Source of the DNA: Candidatus Thorarchaeota archaeon
Lineage (GTDB): Archaea; Asgardarchaeota; Thorarchaeia; Thorarchaeales; Thorarchaeaceae
Direction: 5' to 3'
Assembly: GCA_016839345.1 (NCBI GenBank)
Contig: JAEOUL010000236.1
Location: 1-5,540 of the forward strand
Length of the DNA stretch: 5,540 bases
A program made the translations under genes and the position numbers. The notes under the pieces are model-generated. The model saw nothing but the letters and a program-made list of their open reading frames with translations, was not told the DNA's origin and did not search any database. Below are positions 1 through 4,342 of this stretch, piece after piece (the stretch's first letter is position 1; each line of letters begins with the position of its first letter).

Positions 1-600
1 AAGAAGACGCAAGAAGATGCGCTTGACAACATTCGTACTTGCTACCATTGCCATCTTGGTCACCTTGACCTTGATATCTGCACATCGAGAACCATCTAAC
101 TCCATTACATCTGTGACACCAAACATCCTTTGGCGGTCCTCTTTTTCAAGCTCCGAGCAGAAAGTCCATAGGTCCGGCATTGAAGCACGAATGTCCTCCA
201 GCGGGTCTATGTCTCTCGTGAACTTGATCTTTGCAAAGAACATTGCCAAGGTCTTTTTGACAGCTTTTTCTTCTGGGTCTTCAGCTGGCATTTGCGTTAC
301 CAGACCTAGGGAACCAGTTCTCAGATTCTTGGCTATTATCTCTTGAACTTCTTCTGCTAGGTCTCGGTTCTGCCCAACAGCAATTCCCACATTAATCATG
401 AGCATCCGTATTCGATCCAACAAGATTCCAATTGTGGATCCAACAATTGACTTGCTTCGCATTGCCGCTTGCCAGTCGTAGAACGTATCGTTGATTTCTT
501 GTAGTCCCTTCCGATGTCTAGATAATCTCTTTAGATCCTTCTCTGGGATTATTGGGCACCAAACATTCACTGAGTCTAGGTCGGAACCAAGGTGATTCAT
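1..600 (-). CDS. Unrecognised protein, C-terminus cut by window edge
   Basis: The minus strand is open for 200 codons from an ATG at 600 down to base 1 with no stop, so the gene continues beyond the left edge. An in-frame stop at 616-618 and the lack of another start fix the ATG at 600. I do not recognise the family. The product is soluble-looking, with no signal peptide or clear membrane segment. Residues 20-48 are basic and probably helical. Residues 51-76 are hydrophobic with Arg and Asp interruptions, which suits a buried helix better than a membrane span. Residues 80-92 are acidic, 103-113 look like a linker, and 114-160 are a charged helical stretch. Cysteines are isolated (C15, C148, C173), so no metal site is evident. 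The gene is divergent from the TIGR04076 gene. The codon pattern and even composition support coding; the function is unknown. Confidence 0.7.
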   Translation of the reverse strand, partial: MNHLGSDLDSVNVWCPIIPEKDLKRLSRHRKGLQEINDTFYDWQAAMRSKSIVGSTIGILLDRIRMLMINVGIAVGQNRDLAEEVQEIIAKNLRTGSLGLVTQMPAEDPEEKAVKKTLAMFFAKIKFTRDIDPLEDIRASMPDLWTFCSELEKEDRQRMFGVTDVMELDGSRCADIKVKVTKMAMVASTNVVKRIFLRLL

Positions 601-645
601 TCTTCGTCGTTCGGGCTAGATTAAAGTCTATTATCAGTCTATCCG

Positions 646-655
646 TAATATATCT
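646..655 (-). promoter_or_regulatory. Candidate TATA box for the leftward gene
   Basis: On the minus strand this reads AGATATATTA, with a purine-rich GAAAGTTG just upstream that could act as a BRE. A start about 26 nt downstream would give a leader of roughly 20 nt before the ATG at 600. No good Shine-Dalgarno site is seen. The call rests only on motif and spacing. Confidence 0.4.
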
Positions 656-731
656 CAACTTTCACATTGATTGCGCAGTCCAGTCTCTTTCTTAAAGGGA
701 TTCGCTAAGACATTTCGAGGTTGCGATTTCA

Positions 732-1004
732 TTGCCAGTGAGGATTACGATAGAAGTCATAGACATACTTGGGACTGGTGAGTGTTCCATGGGCCAGAAG
801 GTTGGTGAAGTCTACAAATACCCGGAAGACCGGGGTAAGATGTGCCCCAGCTCCTTTCACTCTCTTATTCCTTGGATAATGGTCATGCAATCAGGCGGAA
901 CATATTCCTTCTTCAAGGACGATGGCAATAGCGTGACCCTCGGTTGTCCAGACTATACGCATCAGGTGGTCTATAAGATAACTAGAGAAACTGTCGATGA
1001 TTAG
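732..1004 (+). CDS. TIGR04076 family protein
   Basis: This 90-residue protein matches the small TIGR04076 family of bacteria and archaea, whose biochemical role is not established. Family landmarks are visible: an N-terminal beta strand (VRITIEVI, 3-10), a Gly-x-Cys-x-x-Gly turn (G16, C18, G21), KVGEVY and a proline-containing segment (23-31), a central Cys-Pro (C38-P39), the His-x-x-x-Pro helix (H43-P47), a double glycine (G55-G56) and the terminal Gly-Cys-Pro-Asp motif (71-74), followed by a closing strand. The length is usual, so it is probably complete. The start is a TTG at 732, chosen because GAGG at 717-720 lies 11 nt upstream and the N-terminal strand fits the family; GTG at 738 is the alternative. 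No convincing TATA box is seen upstream. It is likely cytosolic, and the three conserved cysteines suggest metal or redox chemistry, which is inference. Confidence 0.8.
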   Translation: MPVRITIEVIDILGTGECSMGQKVGEVYKYPEDRGKMCPSSFHSLIPWIMVMQSGGTYSFFKDDGNSVTLGCPDYTHQVVYKITRETVDD

Positions 1005-1033
1005 GTATAACCTCCTTTGCTAGGTCGGAATGG

Positions 1034-1040
1034 ATTTATC
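1034..1040 (+). promoter_or_regulatory. Candidate TATA box for a leaderless gene
   Basis: ATTTATC is centred about 28 nt upstream of the ATG at 1065. No Shine-Dalgarno sequence lies between them. In archaea this spacing places the transcription start at or within a few bases of the start codon, which fits a leaderless mRNA. The motif is imperfect. Confidence 0.35.
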
Positions 1041-1064
1041 TTGGGATAGTACGTCTATTTAGAT

Positions 1065-1403
1065 ATGATAGGGCGTTCCCCATCTGAATGGGACCATGAG
1101 CCCGCTGGTCGAGATTCAGACGATAGTGAATATGAGGCAGACACCACAAGCTACGATGATCTTGTTTGGATGACGAAGAAGTCAGCTCGGTCGAAACTTA
1201 AGAAATGGCGAAAAGAGCACTCAATGATGGATGGAACGGACACGGCAGAGGACGAAGTCGAGGTGGAGAAGACCTGCAGAACTTGCTATTTCTGTTCATC
1301 GAGCAGGGAATTCAAAAAGGTCTTGTACGTGAGATGTACAAAAGACGAGCCCTCATGGGTCGTTGCCGAAGATAACCTTCCTTGTTGGAAACTTTCTGAA
1401 TAA
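1065..1403 (+). CDS. Acidic protein with C-terminal CxxCxxC cysteine cluster
   Basis: This is a 112-residue hypothetical protein of unknown function. Residues 1-35 are acidic and Ser/Asp/Glu-rich, probably disordered. Residues 38-51 are strongly basic (KKSARSKLKKWRKE) and could bind nucleic acid or form an amphipathic helix. Residues 56-69 are acidic again. The C-terminal part carries C71-x2-C74-x2-C77-x13-C91-x15-C107-W, a layout typical of small zinc-binding or Fe-S domains in archaea; metal binding is inferred. The ATG at 1065 is the first start after an in-frame stop at 1047-1049. It has no Shine-Dalgarno site, and a TATA-like element lies about 28 nt upstream. The cupin gene follows after 36 nt and may be co-transcribed. 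The cysteine cluster resembles that of the miniprotein at 3533-3685. Confidence 0.65.
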   Translation: MIGRSPSEWDHEPAGRDSDDSEYEADTTSYDDLVWMTKKSARSKLKKWRKEHSMMDGTDTAEDEVEVEKTCRTCYFCSSSREFKKVLYVRCTKDEPSWVVAEDNLPCWKLSE

Positions 1404-1425
1404 GAGCCGTATAGAATTCAATTCT

Positions 1426-1431
1426 AGGAGG
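1426..1431 (+). promoter_or_regulatory. Strong Shine-Dalgarno site for the cupin gene
   Basis: AGGAGG lies 8 nt upstream of the ATG at 1440. It is the best ribosome binding site in the window and fixes the cupin start. Confidence 0.8.
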
Positions 1432-1439
1432 CATTTCTG

Positions 1440-1811
1440 ATGGATTCTAATTCCAAATATAATATTGATACTGAGATTCATTACGGTCCTCTGGAGATGA
1501 TTGATCTGTCGAAACTAATAGATAGGTGTGACAAACAATGGCAAAATCTGGGTCTATGTTTGGTAAATGATAGTATCATTCGGCTAGGAGTCATCAAAGG
1601 AGAGTTCCACTGGCACAAACACGACCTTGAGGATGAGTTCTTCTATGTGATAGAGGGTCAGCTTCTGATCGATTTAGAGGATAAAACAGTCAAGCTTGTC
1701 CCACAGCAGGGATTCGTTGTGCCGAGAGGAGTCAAGCATCGTACAAGAGCGCCACAGAGAACTGCAATTCTCATGGTTGAGGGGAGTACAGTCACACCTA
1801 CAGGGGACTAG
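1440..1811 (+). CDS. Single-domain cupin, metal-binding
   Basis: This 123-residue protein has one conserved beta-barrel of the cupin_2 type. Motif 1 is at 54-73: G54, H59-x-H61, E66 and G73 with the usual spacing of six residues between Glu and Gly. Motif 2 is at 91-100: G91, P95-x-G97 and H100. The expected metal ligands H59, H61, E66 and H100 are all present, so a bound divalent metal is likely. Residues 1-50 form an N-terminal arm that begins the barrel, and the tail ends in TPTGD. The size and motifs resemble mannose-6-phosphate-isomerase-like cupins, but the substrate cannot be read from sequence because small cupins may be isomerases, dioxygenases or binding proteins. The start is fixed by AGGAGG upstream. 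The acetyltransferase gene begins 5 nt after its stop, which suggests co-expression. Confidence 0.88.
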   Translation: MDSNSKYNIDTEIHYGPLEMIDLSKLIDRCDKQWQNLGLCLVNDSIIRLGVIKGEFHWHKHDLEDEFFYVIEGQLLIDLEDKTVKLVPQQGFVVPRGVKHRTRAPQRTAILMVEGSTVTPTGD

Positions 1812-1816
1812 CATAA

Positions 1817-2683
1817 ATGCACGATATACGACCTCTAAGAGAAACGGATAGAGATGACATTCTAGATATAGCGAAGTACACTTGGGAGGGTCATGATTAT
1901 CTTCCCCACTCATTTGAATCATGGCTCAAGGACAAGAACTCGCATACAGCGGCAATTGAACTGGATGGAAGAGTTATTGCCTTGGCAAACCTGAGAGTCA
2001 TTGAAGATGGCATGACCGGATGGATGGAAGGTCTCCGCGTTCATCCAGACTATAGAGGAAAAGGTCTAGCGAGGATACTCACCAATCATGTTGTGCAGAC
2101 TGCTGTAGAATTGAAGCTACAACGTATTAGATATACAACAGCCACTGACAATCTGGAGTCGTTGCATCTTGGTGAGTCAGTTGGCATGTCGAGGAAGTTC
2201 GATTTAGCTATCTATTGGCACGAAAATCCTGACGAAGTCGCATGGAGATTCAAAAATCAAGATGTTGTGCCAATTGAAGTAGAGGATATCAAACCTTCCT
2301 TGATTGAATCAGGGCTGCTAGAGTGTGGTATTATTGTTCTGGATTGGAAAGCGGTCGATGCGACTCCTGAGGCACTAGATAAGCTCGGACAAACTGCTTG
2401 CTTTTGGGTCACCTCACAAAACGAATCCCTGAACGGGTTTTCATTAGGATTCTCACGGGATGCTGCAGGAGGGAAAGAATGGCAGTTTACTATATACTCA
2501 AGGAATGAGGAATCTTTCCTCAGTCATCTTTCTCATCATCTAGATTTAGCCTCCAGCAGCAAATGTAGGACACTCTTTGGAGCTTTTCATGAGCACTACT
2601 CTCAAGTTTTACGCGCTCTTGATTGGACCGAGTATGAACACGATGGGGACTGGGCTTTGACACTGTTGGAGAGGATTCTTTAA
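1817..2683 (+). CDS. GNAT acetyltransferase, NAT16/histidine-acetyltransferase-like
   Basis: This 288-residue cytosolic enzyme probably transfers an acetyl group from acetyl-CoA to an amine. Residues 1-135 form a GNAT domain. The acetyl-CoA-binding motif A is at 73-88, with the pyrophosphate loop R80-G-K-G83-L-A85 preceded by the strand EGLRVHP. The substrate-side segment at 21-40 (YTWEGHDYLPHSFESWLKD) resembles the G-x-DYLP-x-x-x-x-SWL-x-D region that I recall from vertebrate NAT16, the histidine N-acetyltransferase. The second half, about 150-288, is not GNAT. It includes IIVLDW (172-177), comparable to a TIIQDW segment in NAT16, and looks like that family's C-terminal domain. Histidine as substrate is therefore a guess from remembered similarity; another amino acid or small amine is possible. 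The start ATG follows the cupin stop by 5 nt, and GGGG at 1803-1806 inside the cupin end may serve as the ribosome site. Confidence 0.82.
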   Translation: MHDIRPLRETDRDDILDIAKYTWEGHDYLPHSFESWLKDKNSHTAAIELDGRVIALANLRVIEDGMTGWMEGLRVHPDYRGKGLARILTNHVVQTAVELKLQRIRYTTATDNLESLHLGESVGMSRKFDLAIYWHENPDEVAWRFKNQDVVPIEVEDIKPSLIESGLLECGIIVLDWKAVDATPEALDKLGQTACFWVTSQNESLNGFSLGFSRDAAGGKEWQFTIYSRNEESFLSHLSHHLDLASSSKCRTLFGAFHEHYSQVLRALDWTEYEHDGDWALTLLERIL

Positions 2684-2769
2684 TCGAGAAACCCGCAAAA
2701 ATCGATGTGGGATGAAATCATCTCCACTCTATTCGACCATCCTCGAAACGAACACAACCGATAGGAATA

Positions 2770-2783
2770 TTAACAATTGTTAA
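2770..2783 (+). promoter_or_regulatory. Perfect 14-bp palindrome, candidate operator
   Basis: TTAACAATTGTTAA equals its own reverse complement over all 14 bases, and the symmetry stops there. It sits where the BRE meets the TATA-like TTAAATAA (2780-2787), so a dimeric regulator bound here would block TBP/TFB. Its regulator is not identifiable from this window. Confidence 0.45.
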
Positions 2784-2787
2784 ATAA
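2780..2787 (+). promoter_or_regulatory. Candidate TATA box for the PRC-barrel gene
   Basis: TTAAATAA would place transcription start near 2810, leaving a leader of about 11 nt that still contains the Shine-Dalgarno site GGTGAG at 2812-2817. The surrounding 30 bases are strongly A+T-rich compared with the flanking genes. Confidence 0.5.
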
Positions 2788-2820
2788 TTATTGTAGTTCC
2801 AATTCATATGCGGTGAGATC

Positions 2821-3489
2821 ATGAACTTATCCAAATCGGTATGCTGCAACGAAATGCGAAACATGGATGTTATGGACACGTCGGGCAAGAAGATTGGACG
2901 TATTATAGATTTGACATTCACTTTCGATGAATCGCTCAAGCTAGCTCACTTTATTCTGGGCGGGTCAAAATGGGAGGAGCTACTTGAAACCCTCAATCTC
3001 AAACTGGATGATGACCCAGCCTTCGATTCAACACTGATAATGAAAGTAGATGATCATATACATCTTAATACAACCATGAACAGCCTTTTTCCTGCCAGGA
3101 GTTCAATCCCAGAAGAAGAGATAAAGTTCTCAGAATTACAGAAACTGGATATCCTCGACAAGGACAATATCAAGGTGGGACGTGCCATTAATGTGGATTT
3201 TGACCCTGACGGTCGTACAGCCCTGCTTGTTGGTGGGAGTTTCATAGAAGAGAAGCTTGAAGCTGTTGGTCTGAGAGAAGACGTTGACATCATAGTGCCT
3301 TTCGAAGTAATAGTTTCAATAGATGACTCAATCAAGCTCTCTGTTTCAAAAGATGAACTTGATGCCAGCCTAGAAGGTATTCTGAGAGAAAAGGCGCTTG
3401 AGATCAAGAAACTAAGACAGGATGCCGATGACCTCTATCACGCCAAGAAACAGCGTACGCGTGCTTATTGGCCCTATCGACCTACATAG
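2821..3489 (+). CDS. Tandem PRC-barrel protein with C-terminal coiled coil
   Basis: This 222-residue soluble protein has two PRC-barrel-like domains. Repeat 1 covers about 14-88 and repeat 2 about 105-180. They align to each other: GKKIGRIIDLTF with NIKVGRAINVDF, FILGGSKWEELLETLNL with LLVGGSFIEEKLEAVGL, and KVDDHIHLN with SIDDSIKLS. PRC-barrels are small beta-barrels found in photosynthetic reaction centre H subunits, in RimM and in many archaeal proteins of unclear role, often as protein-protein adaptors. Residues 181-212 are charged and heptad-like, probably a coiled coil, and the tail RAYWPYRPT is basic and aromatic. The ATG at 2821 follows GGTGAG by 3 nt. A gap of 137 nt with a promoter separates it from the acetyltransferase gene, so it begins a new transcription unit, probably shared with the miniprotein 43 nt downstream. 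The function is unknown. Confidence 0.78.
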   Translation: MNLSKSVCCNEMRNMDVMDTSGKKIGRIIDLTFTFDESLKLAHFILGGSKWEELLETLNLKLDDDPAFDSTLIMKVDDHIHLNTTMNSLFPARSSIPEEEIKFSELQKLDILDKDNIKVGRAINVDFDPDGRTALLVGGSFIEEKLEAVGLREDVDIIVPFEVIVSIDDSIKLSVSKDELDASLEGILREKALEIKKLRQDADDLYHAKKQRTRAYWPYRPT

Positions 3490-3521
3490 ACTTTAGCAAC
3501 ATCAGGTTCGACCATAAATTT

Positions 3522-3528
3522 GAGGTGG
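3522..3528 (+). promoter_or_regulatory. Shine-Dalgarno site deciding a TTG start
   Basis: GAGGTGG lies 4 nt upstream of the TTG at 3533 and 25 nt upstream of the next in-frame start, ATG 3554. The spacing supports the TTG and is the main evidence that the short gene is translated. Confidence 0.6.
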
Positions 3529-3532
3529 CATC

Positions 3533-3685
3533 TTGAGTTACGACAAACGGACTATGTGTGACCTTGCTGAGGAGAAAGACATAGCGGAAATGAAGGCTCG
3601 CACGAAAGGAGCCTGCTGGTTCTGCAACGAATGCGGAAGATCCGCCAAGATGAAAGAACAAATCTGTGAGCCTGATGAGCTTTAG
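3533..3685 (+). CDS. Cysteine-rich 50-residue miniprotein
   Basis: A short gene starts with TTG at 3533 and ends with TAG at 3683-3685, giving 50 residues. The product has a charged helical N-terminal half (10-26) and a cysteine cluster C28-x2-C31-x2-C34-x10-C45, plus C9 near the start. Four closely spaced cysteines in so short a chain suggest a single zinc or Fe-S site; this is inference. A good Shine-Dalgarno site and its position 43 nt after the PRC-barrel gene, on the same strand, argue that it is a real, co-transcribed gene. If translation began at ATG 3554, the product would be 43 residues and would lose seven N-terminal residues but keep every cysteine. I do not recognise a family. The cluster resembles the one in the protein at 1065-1403. 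The opposite strand carries an arginine-rich open frame over the same bases that I judge spurious. Confidence 0.6.
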   Translation: MSYDKRTMCDLAEEKDIAEMKARTKGACWFCNECGRSAKMKEQICEPDEL

Positions 3686-3760
3686 TCCCTGCCCAGCTGC
3701 GAAATAGGATATCTGGGATGCCTTGAGTTGGGGTGTAAAGGAAGGGCATAGTAAATGGTG
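3686..3760. other. Convergent intergenic gap
   Basis: This 75-nt gap separates two genes that end facing each other. It holds an inverted repeat, CCCAG at 3692-3696 and CTGGG at 3713-3717, with a 16-nt loop. No T-tract follows it directly, so it is only a weak candidate for a transcription end. Nothing else stands out. Confidence 0.3.
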
Positions 3761-4033
3761 TCAGTATTTTCCGAGCACCCAAGGACTCCATCTGGTTCTT
3801 GACTCGCACTCACTCAGAGCTTTTTCTAGCCTTTTTCTAATCTCATAGAGTTCTTTGTATCGGGGTTTTTCGACGTATTCTGCCAGTTCGGTCACCACCT
3901 GATCATAGATCGCAATAGGAACATTCCTGAAACATCCGATGACATAATTCTGATTCTTCTTCCCATCTAGGAATGCTCTTAGAACGCCTTTCAGGTAGTT
4001 TCGTTCTGCTTGTGCTATGGGAGTGACCTTCAT
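3761..4033 (-). CDS. Unrecognised 90-residue helical protein
   Basis: The minus strand encodes 90 residues from ATG at 4033 to a stop at 3761-3763. The product is probably cytosolic and mostly helical: 6-24, 38-54 and 57-77 look like amphipathic helices, and the last is rich in Lys, Arg and Glu. C34 and C76 are isolated, and no catalytic or metal motif is visible. The C-terminus is short and aromatic (RWSPWVLGKY). I do not recognise the family. The balanced composition, a plausible TATA element upstream and the lack of any competing frame favour a real gene. It is transcribed against the plus-strand gene cluster and divergently from the beta-helix gene, so it is probably a single-gene unit. 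No clear Shine-Dalgarno site precedes the ATG. An overlapping minus-strand frame at 3552-3809 is arginine-rich and less protein-like. Confidence 0.62.
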   Translation of the reverse strand: MKVTPIAQAERNYLKGVLRAFLDGKKNQNYVIGCFRNVPIAIYDQVVTELAEYVEKPRYKELYEIRKRLEKALSECESRTRWSPWVLGKY

Positions 4034-4070
4034 TTTAGCAACACTCTTTTTCTATCTTCAATACTTGAAC

Positions 4071-4078
4071 TATAAATT
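4071..4078 (-). promoter_or_regulatory. Candidate TATA box for the 90-residue gene
   Basis: On the minus strand this reads AATTTATA. A start 26 nt or so downstream would fall near 4047 and give a leader of about 14 nt before the ATG at 4033. The evidence is motif and spacing only. Confidence 0.4.
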
Positions 4079-4166
4079 CGAATACTACAACCTTCCTCTA
4101 ATCGTGCTTTCTTAGTTCAAGGTTTTGTTGATGTAATCAAAAGAAATAGCCAATCGAACGAACGGG

Positions 4167-4176
4167 CTTTAAATAG
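4167..4176 (+). promoter_or_regulatory. Strong TATA-like element (CTTTAAATAG)
   Basis: CTTTAAATAG contains TTTAAATA, close to the archaeal TATA consensus and the best match in the window. The predicted start is near 4197, inside the GC-rich block. It could drive the beta-helix gene with a leader of about 145 nt, or a separate short transcript. Confidence 0.42.
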
Positions 4177-4342
4177 GGAAGAAGTGGCGCCGCCGGGAGC
4201 TGGTGATTTTCTCAAACTGTTATATAGATGCAAAAACCGTCCAGTGTGTCCATAAACAATTAGAAGCTAATGCTTAAATCAAAGGTCACGTCTGCCGGAT
4301 ATTTCGTGGTTACTGAATAGTCTTTGGGGAGACTAGACTGAC

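Larger units (their letters stand above)
4034..4342. other. Divergent intergenic region
   Basis: This 309-nt stretch lies between the leftward 90-residue gene and the rightward beta-helix gene. It contains a leftward TATA candidate at 4071-4078, a strong rightward one at 4167-4176, a weaker rightward one at 4220-4226 (TTATATA), and a GC-rich block at 4187-4204 in otherwise A+T-rich DNA. A frame without an ATG is open from 4076 to 4255 but is not convincing as a gene. No tRNA, repeat array or riboswitch could be recognised. Confidence 0.5.

Noticed and set aside
17..346. Plus-strand frame of 109 codons whose start resembles a signal peptide
   Set aside because: It lies wholly inside the minus-strand gene that is open for all 200 codons. 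After the hydrophobic start it is Ser-rich and low in structure, as expected of an antisense shadow.
429..449. Inverted repeat CAATTGT...ACAATTG around GGATCC, sharing the ACAATTGT core with the palindrome at 2770-2783
   Set aside because: It lies within coding sequence far from a start, is off-centre by one base, and the shared core is short and A+T-rich, so chance is the simpler explanation.
1674..1922. Minus-strand frame across the cupin end and acetyltransferase start
   Set aside because: It is antisense to two well-supported genes and has no recognisable motif or ribosome site.
2718..2939. Minus-strand frame across the PRC-barrel promoter
   Set aside because: It overlaps the promoter and start of the PRC-barrel gene on the other strand, and its product shows no family features.
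3054..3407. Minus-strand serine-rich frame of 117 codons
   Set aside because: The serine-rich composition is the usual antisense shadow of an acidic, Asp/Glu-rich gene, here the PRC-barrel protein.
3552..3809. Minus-strand arginine-rich frame of 85 codons
   Set aside because: It overlaps both the end of the better-supported 90-residue gene and the cysteine miniprotein, and its Arg/Ser/Pro-rich composition is not protein-like.
4186..4199. TGGCGCCGCCGGGA, which in reverse complement looks like the 3' end of a tRNA gene (possible attachment-site remnant)
   Set aside because: The neighbouring bases lack a T-loop (no TTCRANY) and no cloverleaf can be folded. With no integrase nearby, a 14-base resemblance is not enough.
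4184..4255. GTG-initiated frame of 23 codons in the divergent gap (starts MAPPGAGDFLKLLYRC)
   Set aside because: It has no Shine-Dalgarno site, the frame is open upstream without an ATG, and a promoter element sits just before it; chance is more likely than a gene.
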